A stretch of DNA of 64,000 nucleotides from Trichomonas vaginalis G3 (GCF_026262505.1 NC_067205.1:27482556-27546555); one strand, 5' to 3'. Positions 1-10,201 are shown, numbered from the stretch's first letter. Notes: generated from the letters alone by a model not told the origin. Translations and numbers: made by a program.

Positions 1-261
1 ATCTTGCTTCTTTGTTTCATCATTATACCTCAAAACATTAAAGTTCTTCAATAATATTGTTCTTCCTGCTGGAATACTTCGAACCTGTCTGATTTCAATA
101 GCTTTCTCACCTCCTACATACTCTACCCAGTGCCTTGGATATTCATAAGTATACTGACTTTCTTGAATTTTGGTAGGTTTCATCATAACGTGTTCATAGT
201 ATATCTTTATACTCTTGTCAGTTAGACTCGGTGCTATGTTCTGAATATTTCTGACTTGCAT
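1..261 (-). CDS. Polinton protein of unknown function, N-terminal 87 residues (runs off left edge)
   Basis: An open frame on the minus strand starts with ATG at 261 and stays open to the window edge. I do not recognise the family. The visible part is mixed polar and charged, with a segment YPRHWVEYVGGEKAIEIRQV that loosely recalls the start of the structural-type gene at 14,815-15,671 (a proline-tryptophan pair followed by a hydrophobic strand). The start codon lies 16 bp from the divergent ATPase start at 278, an arrangement that recurs elsewhere in this element and supports it as a real gene. A capsid-related role is only a guess from this weak resemblance. Confidence 0.5.
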   Translation of the reverse strand, partial: MQVRNIQNIAPSLTDKSIKIYYEHVMMKPTKIQESQYTYEYPRHWVEYVGGEKAIEIRQVRSIPAGRTILLKNFNVLRYNDETKKQD

Positions 262-277
262 TTTTAATGGAGATAAA

Positions 278-1165
278 ATGAAGCATTTAATACATGACGT
301 AGATGAAGACATGAATGAAACTACAGACAAACTTAACTCTTCTCTCATTCTTCCTTTCAGTAAGGACTATGAGTTCTGTTCAAATGGCGTTTATTTCTAT
401 TGTGGAAAGATGGGTTCAGGTAAGACATTTAATTTAATTCGTCATATACTCATAACAGAACGTTTAGGAAATGACTCATATTATGACCAAATCATTATAT
501 CAGCAACTTCAGACTCTATGGACTCAACAGCGAAAACATTTATGTCAAAAGTTCAAGCCTCTGTCGTTAAAGTTCCAGACAGTGAACTCATTGAATTTCT
601 TCAACGTTACATTCGACGTAAGAGAAAATATTATGCTATTGTAGAGTTCATACAGTCAGGAATGCAAAAGACTTCAGAAGAGATGGAAAGAATTATTGAC
701 AAACACCACTTACGTCAATACTCAGGAGTTTACGATATGAAACGACTGACAAACTACATTCTGTCAAAACTTTCAAAATACCCCTTCAAAAAGTATCCTT
801 CAAATACTCTGCTCGTTTGTGACGACTTCGCCGGAAAAGGTTTAGTGTCAAAAGCAGACTCACCATTAGCTAACATCATAACTAAAGTCAGACATTACCA
901 TTTAACTGTAGCAATACTTATGCAAACATGGCGTTTCCTTGCTTTAAACATAAAACGTCTCATAACTGACTTCGTTATCTTTCAAGGTTTCTCACGTTAT
1001 GATATTGAACTCATTTGGAAACAGTCAGGTATAACATTACCTTTTGAAGAAATTTGGGAAGCATATAAGTCTCTCATCTCTCCTCGTTCATACCTTGAGA
1101 TTCATATCATGACTAATACCATTAAAGTCAAAAATATTCCATGGGAACGACCAACATTGTTTTAA
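278..1165 (+). CDS. Polinton genome-packaging ATPase (FtsK/HerA, A32-like)
   Basis: A 295-residue P-loop ATPase. A Walker A motif GKMGSGKT lies at about residues 43-50 after a short N-terminal extension, and a Walker B-like strand LLVCDDFAG lies near residue 180. Further on, a Q-rich helix region (AILMQTWRFLALN) is typical of the sensor region of A32-like packaging ATPases. In Polintons and related double jelly-roll viruses this enzyme pumps DNA into the capsid. Length and motif spacing fit the family. The ATG at 278 follows the leftward gene starting at 261 by 16 bp. It is open throughout. The last bases overlap the stop of the convergent gene at 1,162. Confidence 0.85.
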   Translation: MKHLIHDVDEDMNETTDKLNSSLILPFSKDYEFCSNGVYFYCGKMGSGKTFNLIRHILITERLGNDSYYDQIIISATSDSMDSTAKTFMSKVQASVVKVPDSELIEFLQRYIRRKRKYYAIVEFIQSGMQKTSEEMERIIDKHHLRQYSGVYDMKRLTNYILSKLSKYPFKKYPSNTLLVCDDFAGKGLVSKADSPLANIITKVRHYHLTVAILMQTWRFLALNIKRLITDFVIFQGFSRYDIELIWKQSGITLPFEEIWEAYKSLISPRSYLEIHIMTNTIKVKNIPWERPTLF

Positions 1166-1563
1166 AGTTTAACCTTCAATTGACTGATGGTAAACAAATT
1201 CCATGCATCTCTGTCGCCATTTCTGTTAATATTTTTGCTGTCATTCATATCATCCACTTCCCCATCCGTTAACTTTTGAGGATATGCGTTAGAATAGCTG
1301 TTCTTAAATGAAGGCTTTTCACCTTTTAGCGCATAAACTCTATAACTTTCTGCATACTTTATGTTTGAACCTCCTGAGCCATCATTGACATAAATTTTTA
1401 TAGGCTTCCACCCTTTGTTCATGTTCCTGCTTCTTCCCTTAGCTCTTTTGTTCAGTAGTTCTACATCTTTATACACAGCTCCTGTCTCAGTGAATTCAAC
1501 AATATTTTCATTCGTTAGCTTTACATTCAAACCCTTGTCGAGTATATTGTTCATTTCATACAT
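1162..1563 (-). CDS. Polinton hypothetical protein
   Basis: About 133 residues from the ATG at 1563. The open frame extends further upstream, but that part overlaps the divergent gene starting at 1589, so the internal start (MYEMNN) next to the shared T-rich spacer is preferred. The protein is polar with an Asn/Asp-rich tail (NDSKNINRNGDRD), has no signal peptide or membrane segment, and I do not recognise a domain. It converges on the ATPase gene with a 4-bp overlap. Dense packing without spacers is typical of this element. No counterpart was seen in the visible part of copy 2. Confidence 0.5.
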   Translation of the reverse strand: MYEMNNILDKGLNVKLTNENIVEFTETGAVYKDVELLNKRAKGRSRNMNKGWKPIKIYVNDGSGGSNIKYAESYRVYALKGEKPSFKNSYSNAYPQKLTDGEVDDMNDSKNINRNGDRDAWNLFTISQLKVKL

Positions 1564-1588
1564 ATAAAAGGTTTTTATTCTATATGAA

Positions 1589-2203
1589 ATGAGAAGCAAA
1601 TCCATCTTAGCTGGTGCCGTTAATGTTCCAATTGAACCAACATCAAATGTTGACTCACGAACGACAAACAATATTGTCATAAAGAACTATAGTTCAGAGT
1701 GTTTGAAAGAAAAAGAACCAGAACTGAAATCCGTGAATTTAAACTCAGCTTCAAACGCTAACGCTACATCAGATGTTAAGTTAGAGTATCCACCACTGGA
1801 CCAAGTTCTTTCAAGAGAAGCCAACGACAACCCTTACACAAATGTTCAAACAAATCCTTCAGATAACGTAGACCATTACCTTCTTCAGTTATACCAAACA
1901 ATTTTACTCAAAGACGATAAGAAGCTTTTGACAAATCTTATAAGCAAGAACCAAATAATTCTAACAAAGGAGGACCTTGAAAATGTTATATCACGAATAA
2001 CAGGGAAACAATGTGTCATTGACTATCTCGACCCTGAAATCGAATGCTGTGGTCAAACGCCACCATTCATGAAAATAGGTAACATCCGCATCATTGAAAT
2101 ACCAGGTACTCCAGGAGTTGAGTTTAAGTATAAATATTCGAACGAGTATACAAAACTTTCAACAGAATATAAATTATGTTTGAAATATGTTTTAGTAAAT
2201 TAA
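1589..2203 (+). CDS. Polinton hypothetical protein, 204 aa
   Basis: An open frame of 204 residues with an ATG 22 bases downstream of a T-rich promoter-like element (TTTTTATTCTATATG at about 1571-1585). The N-terminal half is low-complexity and Asn/Ser-rich. The C-terminal half is more ordered, with a helical LLQLYQTILLKDDKKLL segment and a cysteine-containing strand region (DPEIECCGQTPPFM). I do not recognise the family. In this position Polintons often carry small virion or protease genes, but no Cys/His/Asp protease signature is evident, so no function is assigned. It shares a 25-bp spacer with the divergent gene starting at 1563. Confidence 0.5.
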   Translation: MRSKSILAGAVNVPIEPTSNVDSRTTNNIVIKNYSSECLKEKEPELKSVNLNSASNANATSDVKLEYPPLDQVLSREANDNPYTNVQTNPSDNVDHYLLQLYQTILLKDDKKLLTNLISKNQIILTKEDLENVISRITGKQCVIDYLDPEIECCGQTPPFMKIGNIRIIEIPGTPGVEFKYKYSNEYTKLSTEYKLCLKYVLVN

Positions 2204-2439
2204 AGCAATTTGTAATATCTATCCAAAACTTCTTCAACAGTATCGAACTCATCTTCATAATGCAAACCTAATCTTATTGACTTGGTGCAGTTTTCACTAA
2301 CACAATATTTTTCTGTTCTCTTGACTGACATAACTAATTCATTTGTTTCATCAAACAGCAACAACCAAAGTTCATGACCTAATACATAACATTCATACTT
2401 TATATTTTTAGCTCTGAGTTCTCTTGTAAGCTGTTGCAT
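2200..2439 (-). CDS. Small Polinton protein, 79 aa
   Basis: A short minus-strand frame converging on the 204-aa gene (4-bp overlap of the ends) and overlapping the end of the candidate minor capsid gene by about 40 bp in another frame. The protein has a compact predicted alpha/beta pattern and an acidic C-terminus (EDEFDTVEEVLDRYY). No known family is recognised. The overlap on both sides fits the crowded element, but short length means it could be spurious. Confidence 0.38.
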   Translation of the reverse strand: MQQLTRELRAKNIKYECYVLGHELWLLLFDETNELVMSVKRTEKYCVSENCTKSIRLGLHYEDEFDTVEEVLDRYYKLL

Positions 2440-3176
2440 TTAATATTTTCTAAAAAGTCAACTTCAACAGTCATTCGCACTGGTGCCTTCAGTTCTACAG
2501 GCTCGCCCTGAAAGTCAACTAGTCTGAATTGCATGTCTTTCAAATTATGAGGACTAATGCGAACCCATTTACCTAAATGAGTTGCTATGACAGGAACGTT
2601 TGGAATGAACATTGAATTGACTGCATAACAGAAGGATTTATATTCTACTGAACCTTTACTATTAACTCCTGAAATGCCTGTGACATTAGCTATTTTAGAC
2701 TCAATGTACAAACAATTACCATAACATACGTATGGAACAGATTTCATCTCAATCGTTTTGTCAACACTTTTCAAAGGAAATGTCATATGGTATGCTCCCA
2801 AAAGAAGTTGTACTCTATGACTCATTCTTGGTATCTTAAACTCCTTCGCATAACTGAACTTCAAAACTCCTGCAATAAGTTTAACATTCATTAAGTTTTC
2901 TTCGTTATCCTTGTTTATTGTAGTATTTATGAGAGCATTTAACACTCCAGCTAATGTTTCCATCTTATATTCTACATTATTGTGAAATCTTATTTCGTGC
3001 TTCTTTCCATCTATTTCAAGCTCCATGAAATCTGTTTCATCTGTTATAACGAATGAAGCGATAGTATTGAAGTCAACCATTCTGAATGCAAGTGGCTCAT
3101 TCTGTAGACCTAAGTTTGTTTGTAGCTTTACTGTCCCGTATTCGTTTGGGTCTGTACTTTGCAAATAGAACAACAT
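2400..3176 (-). CDS. Candidate Polinton minor capsid (penton-like) protein
   Basis: About 258 residues from the ATG at 3176 (MLFYLQSTDPNEYG). This start is chosen over an upstream ATG because the homologue in copy 2 begins at the equivalent MMYYLQSTDPNNYG. The two share the C-terminal strand motif VDFQ(G/D)(E/Q)PV.L..P..M..E(V/I), a mid-protein segment resembling LLGAY, and a proline-flanked strand near the centre. The pattern of an N-terminal strand, a central LGAY-type segment and a terminal (V/D)FqGepV strand recalls the minor capsid proteins of Polintons (PY type, single jelly roll). That family call is inference. Conservation in both copies and linkage to the fiber gene are seen directly. 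The divergent fiber gene starts 17 bp away. Confidence 0.55.
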   Translation of the reverse strand: MLFYLQSTDPNEYGTVKLQTNLGLQNEPLAFRMVDFNTIASFVITDETDFMELEIDGKKHEIRFHNNVEYKMETLAGVLNALINTTINKDNEENLMNVKLIAGVLKFSYAKEFKIPRMSHRVQLLLGAYHMTFPLKSVDKTIEMKSVPYVCYGNCLYIESKIANVTGISGVNSKGSVEYKSFCYAVNSMFIPNVPVIATHLGKWVRISPHNLKDMQFRLVDFQGEPVELKAPVRMTVEVDFLENIKCNSLQENSELKI

Positions 3177-3193
3177 TTTATTCTCATTAAAAT

Positions 3194-6169
3194 ATGAGTA
3201 TAGCTGCATATGCGTATGAAGCTGACAGAGCTAAACGTTTATATTTTGGTCAATACTCTCTCACACTTACTGACAAATATATTGTTATCAGTGATGGAAA
3301 TACCGAGAAATACATAACATGGAAGGACTATGAAAAGTTTGACCCTATTTTAACTCCATGTACAATGCCATTCATTGTAAATGGTGAAGTTGTCATGAAG
3401 AACGACACAACAGTATATAAGTCTGTATATGAAGCATTAGAATATATGTTGAATTATAATCCCGAAAGATTTGACCCAAGCACTACACCATGTGCAATGC
3501 CTTTTATTAAGGACGGTGAAATCGTAAGAGTTCCGGATTCAACGGTTTATACTGCTGTTCAAAACAGTTTACAAAACATTTTAGCGAATATCTTTAATTC
3601 AGAAACTACAGAAATAAAATTACCATATATAACAGATGCTAAAGAAATTAAATCAAAAACGACAACATTATTTACGTCACTTAATGATTTAATGACTTAT
3701 ATCATTAATATTCCTGCACCAACTACAGCATTTGATCCAAACTCGACGGTTTGCAGTGTACCTTTCATAAAGTCGCAAAGCGACCAGGGCGAAGCCCATG
3801 ACAGTTCATTAATTACTTTAAGGGATTCAACAGTTAATGAATCATTAAAGGCGTCATTAATGAAAATCATTGATTTTAACTCATTCACGAATACATATAA
3901 TTCATTCATTAATGTTTCATATGCTTCTAAAGAAGGTGAGCCAAAAACTATCGATAAAGCGGTGTATGAAATAAAAGCATCAACGACGAAATTGAATTCG
4001 TTAACTTTTGACGGTGATAGTTTCGTTAATGACATAACATCGGGGAAAACAATTTTAACGAAAGAATATTTAAAATCTCATGTTAGTGAGTTCGTTGAAA
4101 TTGAAAAAGAAGGTGGAATTAAGTTCGATCCACTGAATTTCATTTTCAGCTTAGCGAATGCGGGTGTTAGTTTCGCTGAATGGACAACTATACAGAGTGA
4201 AATAAATGCAATATGGACGTTTTTGGGGTCAAAAGCGGGAATGGGTGAGCTTGTAAATGCTGCAAGAACATTAGGTGAAACAGGAAATTTTGTAGATGGT
4301 TTTAAAAGACTTGTTTCAAATGTTTTAACAAACACAAAGAAATTATTTAGATATACCATACATAACGGACGGATTTTCGAACAGGTAGCAACAAACCCTC
4401 CGGTTATGGCTGCGTTGATGATGGTTAGAGATATAAAACCACGTAACGACGGGAACGAAGAACATGAACAACAGGATACTGGTCGGGTTATTCAAGACAT
4501 TAAAAACGTGTATCCTGAAGTTATTGATTTATTTAGAGGAGTTAATGATTCAATTTCAAAACATTCTATAACCCTCGATGAAGAGAATAAATTAACAGAT
4601 TATATATTCGTCATTATTGCAGAACTAATGAAGAGAATAAATGAAAAAGGAATTGGTGATATCATTAATGTCAGCGATGTAATGATGAAAAGAAATTTTG
4701 ACTCATTATTTACAAAACCGAAAACAGAATATAGTCTTTATGACGTAATTACCGAATTAATGAAAAAGATTAATGATAATAAGAGTTCTGGCGGAAGAGT
4801 TGAATTAGAAGTGAATGATGTTAATGAGAAATTAGCCGAAAAAGCAGATAAAAACCACGTTCATTATATAACTTCAGACGAACAGATTATAACGGACTAC
4901 CATGGATATTTAACACGAATGAAGAAGTGAAGACGGAAACCCAATGAAAGAAGATATAAATACATTCGTGCTAAAGGTTATGACATAAGCTGTACTGTAC
5001 AGTATGACACGGGTAAAGCACCAGAAGCATTTAGTTATAACGATGAAATTTATGCCTCTACTTTCTCTGTTAAAGGTGTATTAGTTGAACCAAGATTTAC
5101 TTTGAGAGTTAAGTCAAAAATAACGTTTGAAGATGCTATTAAAAGTAAAGCTGACAAAGATGAACTTGACGCAACGAACAAAGTTTTGAAATCTCATAAA
5201 CACAACATCTCCGATATAAATGAACTTCAAACTTCTTTAGACAGTAAAGCCGACAAGAACCATACACATAAATCCTTCACTACTGTTAGAGCAGACGACA
5301 TAATATTGAACTTTGACCTTGGTTCAAGTGCACCTTTAGAGAATCCAAGTACAAGCGTAAAAGATACACTAAACTCCTTAAATAGTAAATGTATGAATAT
5401 CGAAGGTCATGTCAGAAACTTTGAAACACATGAACTACCAGCAATGTTAGATAAGAAAGCAGATAAGAACCATACACATGATTTCTTCACAACTGTTGGT
5501 ATAGAAAGTATTGAAGGAACGGTTGAAGGAACTGGTGGGGATGCATTATATTGGAAACCTCCTAACTTTCCACAAGGTTTAACATCGGAGGAAAACATAA
5601 CGACGATGAAATACATTAGATGTAGAAATGTTTATGTCATGGAGGATGAAAATAATGTTAAATTCACTGCTCAAGATTTATATGACAAGAAAGCTGACAA
5701 AACAGAGCTTCAAACATTAAAGACAGAAATACTTCAAACATTATATCCTGTTGGTTCTATTTATACGTCAATGAACTCAACAAATCCAGAAACAGTTTTA
5801 GGTTTTGGTACATGGCAGCAGATTGTAGATAAATTCTTATACTGTGCTAAATATTCAAAGCAAACAGGAGGTTCGAAGAAAATTAAAGAAGCAAACCTTC
5901 CACCGCACACTCATACAGGAACTACAAACACAACAGGTAGTCATTCACATTCAATAACAAAAAGAGGTTATACAAATCTTGCAGCAGGTTCGGATAGACA
6001 GGGAATGCATAGATATGATATTTCAAGTGACCCAGTAGATTCAAGCGCAGGTATTTTCTGTGGAACCGCAGGAAATCATGCCCATACTTTCACAACAAAT
6101 CCAACAGGCTTGGGTGAAGATTATATGCCACCATTTATGACTGTATTTGCATGGTATAGAGTTCAATGA
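3194..6169 (+). pseudogene. Polinton fiber gene with phage-type tail-collar C-terminus (fossil, broken)
   Basis: A long fiber-like gene related to the 1,034-residue open gene at 57,033-60,137. The N-terminal part carries three repeats of a module with FDP...TPC.MPFI...DSTVY. The middle has KADKNH(V/T)H repeats typical of trimeric fiber stems. The C-terminus has YPVGSIYTSMNSTNP, a TW..I.D.FLYC strand, repeated His-x-His pairs and PPFMTVFAWY, which is the layout of bacteriophage tail-collar/receptor-binding tips. In phages such tips bind the host surface, and a virion spike role here is inference. The gene is broken here. It is paired head to head with the candidate minor capsid gene and followed by the integrase. 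Confidence 0.7.
3772..3797. repeat. GC-rich double-hairpin insert, copy A (inside fiber gene)
   Basis: Two adjacent short hairpins: GTCGC-AAA-GCGAC (3772-3784), a 2-base gap, then GGGC-GAA-GCCC (3787-3797), followed by ATG. It lies in frame in the third fiber module and adds residues that the first two modules lack, so it looks like a late insertion. The same architecture (13 + 2 + 11 bases) occurs at 10,985-11,010. Confidence 0.7.
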
Positions 6170-6209
6170 ACGCGCTTGAGCCTAGAATAAAATCTTTAAC
6201 TTTACATAA

Positions 6210-7294
6210 ATGAGCTTGAAAGAAGTATTCGAACAACATCCATGGAGGTCTTTTAAGAAATTCAATGAAGCTGCAAAGAGTTGGGGATTTACTAACAGAG
6301 CTGAAGTGAAAAGGTTCTTTGACAAAAATGTTGTACATCAAACAAAAATAAATCCTTACGACTACTTTTTACCAATTTACTCCAACACTCCTGACGCATA
6401 CCAATTTGACACTCTCATTCAAAGCAGAAAAGGAGGACATAAACCATTCCTCATCTTCATTAATGTTAACACTCGTAAAGCATATGCATATCCAATGAGG
6501 AATAAAGGAACTCGTGAAGTGTTAAGAGTTTTACAAAAGTTTGTAGCAGAACATAGCCCAAGTACTTTAACATCAGACCAAGACAGTGCATACCTCAGCA
6601 ATGAAATCACAGATTTTCTCATTAAGCATAACATAACTCACTACACTACTGAAGACCATAACCATAACATACTCGGCATCATAAACCGCTTCATAAGGAC
6701 TCTCAGAGATTTAAACAAGAGCGAGACTTTACCGAAGAAACAATGAAACATTTTCTCGAAGTATATAATTCCTCAACACATTCTACAACAGGACATACAC
6801 CAAATTCAATGACACAACAACAAGAAGAAAAGTATATACAAAAGAAACGAAGCCAAACACAAAATATCAGAAATTCAACACAATTTACCCTCATTCCTGG
6901 TACAAAAGTTCGTGTAGTTCTTGACGACAAACCGTTGACAAAGAAACGTTTAAGGTTAAGTCGAAATTATTATATCGTAGACTCTACGCAAGGTAATGGA
7001 TATCTTATAAAAGCTGCCGACGACTCTATTGCGTTTTATCCTCGTCATAAATTAGTTGAAAGTAGTAATGGCAAACTTGCTGAAACCATTGACGAAGCAA
7101 AGCGAGGAGTGGTTATTGAAATACTTGACTACAACATAAACGATGACACTTATAAAGTAAGATATGAAGGAGGTGTTGAAGATGTTATACCATCTAAGAA
7201 CTTGAGAGAGTCAAAGCCAACACATCTGGGACCATTAGAGCGGGAGTACTGGAAAGACAAAAATATGCCAGAAAGAATAAGAAAATTCTTCTAA
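6210..7294 (+). pseudogene. Polinton retroviral-type integrase gene (fossil, broken)
   Basis: The catalytic core resembles the rve superfamily: a first Asp in YQFDTLIQ, a second Asp region in TLTSDQDSAYLS, and a helix ILGIINRFIRTLRDL where the third acidic region sits in the family. Downstream the sequence shows HSTTGHTPNSM, then a beta-rich C-terminal region and a chromodomain-like strand set (YKVRYEGG) before the end. Polinton integrases insert the element and generate 6-bp target duplications. The gene is broken. It follows the fiber gene on the same strand after about 40 bp. No integrase is visible in copy 2, where it would lie beyond the right edge. Confidence 0.75.
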
Positions 7295-7504
7295 ACTTTT
7301 TCATTAGATGTAAATCAGACATGAATGAGAACAGTCATGATATCATTAATGGTACCATTTATTTACACCAAAAATAATGTTTATGTTAGCATGTTAGATC
7401 TAACACGTTTTCTAACCACTTTTCTAACATGGTCTAAAACTCTCGAAAATCATGAATTTTTGACATTTCCTTATGAAAGAAAAATAACGCTAATTTTTTT
7501 CTAA

Positions 7505-7532
7505 GAAAAATTTTTATCTTGTATGTAAAGAT
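7505..7532 (+). promoter_or_regulatory. Polinton T-rich promoter-like element
   Basis: The sequence ATTTTTATCTTGTATGTAA ends a few bases before the ATG at 7533. It matches the recurrent pattern of five or more T, ATC, two to ten variable bases, (T)AAA, ATG found before many genes of both Polinton copies and not before host genes here. Function is inferred from recurrence and position. Confidence 0.5.
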
Positions 7533-8089
7533 ATGATTTCAACAATCGGCACAACAACAATTCAAACTACAGCACCAAACTCGTTAGTCATGAATCCAAC
7601 ATCTATGTTAGTAGAGATGAAAAGCTTCATTCCTTCTTCATATACTTTCGAAACAAAAATCCAGAAGATAAAGCAAGAACTTTTAACAAGTAATTTAGAC
7701 TGTAGTGCGAAAGATGAAACAAATGAACAGTATCTTTATGAAATGCAGGATATTATTGACCATTTACCCAAATTGCCTGAAATCCAACAACAAAGCTCAC
7801 TATTCATGAATTCGATGAAATAGAAGTGAAACCAACTGACTCAGTAGAAATAAAGAAGTTCATACGTAAAGTAAACTATGAGTTTCTAGGATATCATTGC
7901 AACCATAAAGTTATGGACAAAGATTGCGACATGGTATATAAGAACATCTCTGACATATATAAATCTGGGGAGTTTAAGACATACGACAACTTTGTTTCAT
8001 TAGTTGCTGAATGCGTATGGCAGATAAGAGATAAAGATAAAGATGTAAAATATGGAACAAACAAATCAGAGCCTACAATATCTAGTTAA
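7533..8089 (+). pseudogene. Small Polinton accessory gene region (fossil, likely broken)
   Basis: A coding-type stretch with a good ATG at 7533 behind a Polinton promoter motif. The first part is Thr/Ser-rich and polar. The later part has a Lys-rich, cysteine-containing segment (NYEFLGYHCNHKVMDKDCDM) and ends in a charged tail. No family is recognised. It sits inside the 58-bp inverted repeat, next to the two KilA-N genes, so it may belong to the same accessory cassette. It appears broken rather than a single intact gene. Confidence 0.4.
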
Positions 8090-8134
8090 AGAAAACCATT
8101 GACGCCTTAGTTGTTCTAGCTGGTTTTTATTTCA

Positions 8135-8471
8135 ATGTATAACGCAAAAATGAACCCACAATGTTCAAAATGTAAAGCAGCAATAAGGAAATATAACTAT
8201 TCTGTCAAAGAGATAGAACGTATGAGAAACGACTATGCTGACTTAAAGAAAGAAGTAGAGAAACCAGCAGAAGATAAAATGGACATGTTAGCATTTCTGA
8301 ACAAAAACTATCCAACTGCTGACGATTTCCTATTATCTGATGTCAAGAAGAAGTATAAAGAAACCTTCGGCATAGTTAAAATTTTTTGATATTCTTCGTG
8401 AAGAAATAGAAGCTACAAAACTGTTTAAAGTCATGAACCATCGCAACATATACCATGTAAAACGCTTGTAA
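8135..8471 (+). pseudogene. Small zinc-ribbon/coiled-coil accessory gene region (fossil)
   Basis: Starts MYNAKMNPQCSKC. The CxxC pair near the N-terminus could hold half of a zinc site, followed by a charged helix (VKEIERMRNDYADLKKEVEK) and a C-terminal segment LNKNYPTADDFLLSDVKKKY. The C-terminal part resembles the small helical region found after KilA-N domains in large DNA viruses, but this is a weak impression. It lies just inside the right arm of the 58-bp inverted repeat. The coding signal continues past the first frame, so the gene appears broken. Confidence 0.35.
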
Positions 8472-8571
8472 ATAGTTATGTTAGAAAAGTGGTTAGAAAA
8501 CGTGTTAGATCTAACATGCTAACATAAACATTATTTTTTCTAAACTTTTTATCTTGTATGTAAGAACAGTA

Positions 8572-9186
8572 ATGTTAAAGGTTGAGTTTGAAACAGTTAG
8601 AAAGATAGACAATGACACCAAAAGTGGTTAGAATAGGTAATTTAAACGTAAGATACTCAAAGAAATACAACAAATATTCTTTGTCAGACATTATATCTCC
8701 ATCTGGAAAGAAAAACAAACGACTGGGTTAGAAATGCTTCTACTCAGAAAATTTTGACAAGAAATCCTGAGCTTTATGATATCAGTAAGATTCTATGGAA
8801 CAAGAGCATATCTTATAGACAAAAGTCTTATACCAATAATTCTTCTATGGATTGACCCAGTTGTTGGATATAACTTCATAACTTATGGTTCATTCGACTC
8901 AGAACGTTGCAGTGAAGGCTTACTTTACATCGTTCAGAAACCGAAGGACTTCAATACAAAGAGATATAAGATAGGAAGAACATATAATATAACTCAAAGA
9001 TATGACAGTACAGTCAATAGAGTCAAGGTTGTGTTCGTTAATGATATGAGAGCTGCAGAAACAGAACTACTTGAAAAGTTTGCGAAAAGGTATGGTGCTC
9101 CCATGAAAGGTAAAGAAACGTTTGAAGTAGATGAGATAGATAAAGCTATAAAATTATTTGACGAAGTTGCTGAAAAATACATGTAA
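8572..9186 (+). pseudogene. KilA-N plus T5orf172/GIY-YIG-like gene (fossil, broken)
   Basis: The C-terminal open part carries ALWIDPVVGY-like sequence (LLWIDPVVGYNF), the end of a KilA-N DNA-binding domain. It is followed by a T5orf172/MUG113-type GIY-YIG-related domain: GLLYIVQKP, YKIGRT, an Arg-rich turn, AAETELLEKF and ETFEVDEIDKAI. Upstream sequence from about 8612 shows the start of KilA-N (a strand resembling YNKYSLSDIISPSGK). KilA-N/T5orf172 fusions are common in giant viruses and phages, where they are thought to bind or process DNA. A promoter-like TTTTTATCTTGTATGTAA precedes the ATG at 8572. The gene is broken. It is followed by a second KilA-N gene. Confidence 0.6.
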
Positions 9187-9245
9187 AGCGTTTATTTTTG
9201 GTCTTTTGTGAAAGTCAGAAAATAAAGTTAGTTTTTTATAAAATA

Positions 9246-9273
9246 TTTTTTTATCCGGAATATAAAGACAGTA
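9246..9273 (+). promoter_or_regulatory. Polinton T-rich promoter-like element
   Basis: The sequence TTTTTTTATCCGGAATATAA lies about 8 bases before the ATG at 9274. It matches the T-run/ATC/variable/TAA pattern shared by genes at 7533, 8572, 10818, 15671(-), 15935(-), 16443, 56127(-) and 60372. Confidence 0.55.
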
Positions 9274-10102
9274 ATGACAACATCAGAGAGCACAACAACT
9301 GCTATCGTTCATGAAGCTATAAATGAAGAATACGAGTACATACAATATAACAAACAGTTACGTCTCATTCGTTCAGTCAAAGATGATATGTACCAAATGC
9401 AGAGTATAATGAATGCTCTTCGTTCTACAAAGCAAGCATATCATTGGTTTGAAAACCAACAGACAAAAGAACTTTTAGAAGAATTTCCTCATATGATTGC
9501 TTCCCTCGGAAAACCGAGAGAAGAGATTCCGTACGAAAATCGCAAGAATTTGGCTCCTGGTTTGAAAGGTTATTATGTTCATAGACTTTTAGTAAACGCT
9601 GTAGCAATGTGGGCTTCACCTCGTTATGCTTGTTATATTTTTCATGATGTTAGATGAACTATATAAAAGCAGAACGTGGAGAGATGGAAAAGAAACTTCA
9701 AGCAAAAGATGAAGTCATTGAATCCAAAGACAAAAGCATACAGAAAAGAATACCGCGTTCAGTACCAAAAGGAAGGAAAAGAACTATAAGTATATGATTT
9801 TATACTGAAGAGTTGGAGAATGAAGAAGATAAAGATATGGTTATGTGTGCATTTAGTCAGAAGAAAAACAAAAGCTTTTACGACCTTGCTAAAAATATAT
9901 AAATCTGACAGAAACTGGTTTATCGTGAAAACTTACCGATTTCAATGACACCGAATGAGCAAATAAAAGAAATTGTCAAAAATACTCTTCCTCAAACACA
10001 CTATGACATCAAAGGTTGCACAATACTTACCTTCAAAGAAGACTTACCATTACTGAAGGAAAAAATAACAGAATATTTCGATAACTTCAAAGAGGAAGAA
10101 TG
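9274..10102 (+). pseudogene. KilA-N domain gene with coiled-coil tail (fossil, broken)
   Basis: The N-terminal 127 codons are open and end in a KilA-N signature: TKQAYHWFENQQTKELLEEF, then LKGYYVHRLLVNAVAMWASP and RYACYIF. Downstream sequence keeps coding character: a charged helix (KAERGEMEKKLQAKDEVIES) and a final segment MTPNEQIKEIVKNTLPQ resembling the C-terminal domain found after KilA-N in viral Bro/KilA proteins. Such proteins are DNA-binding accessory factors of large DNA viruses. The gene is broken. It has its own T-rich promoter element and lies directly after the other KilA-N gene. Confidence 0.6.
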
Positions 10103-10193
10103 AAGTCACGACAACATTAACGAAGAAGTCACGACAACATTAACGAAGAAGTCACGACAACATTAACGAAGAAGTCACGACAACATTAACGAA
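10102..10193. repeat. 23-bp tandem repeat, four copies
   Basis: Unit GAAGTCACGACAACATTAAC plus GAA repeats four times with a 23-bp period starting at 10102, 10125, 10148 and 10171. It lies immediately after the end of the KilA-N gene region in the space before a convergent gene. The period is not a multiple of three, so it is unlikely to be coding. Confidence 0.85.
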
Positions 10194-10201
10194 GAGAGAA
10201 T

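Larger units (their letters stand above)
7373..8535. repeat. Perfect 58-bp inverted repeat flanking a small gene block
   Basis: The left arm at 7373-7430 and right arm at 8478-8535 are exact reverse complements over 58 bases. Each arm contains the 14-base palindrome TGTTAGATCTAACA. The enclosed 1.05 kb holds two small gene regions (7,533-8,089 and 8,135-8,471). Just inside the left arm and just outside the right arm are matching promoter-like sequences, TTTTTATCTTGTATGTAA, each leading into a start codon (7,533 and 8,572). Perfect identity of the arms suggests recent origin or gene conversion. Confidence 0.85.
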
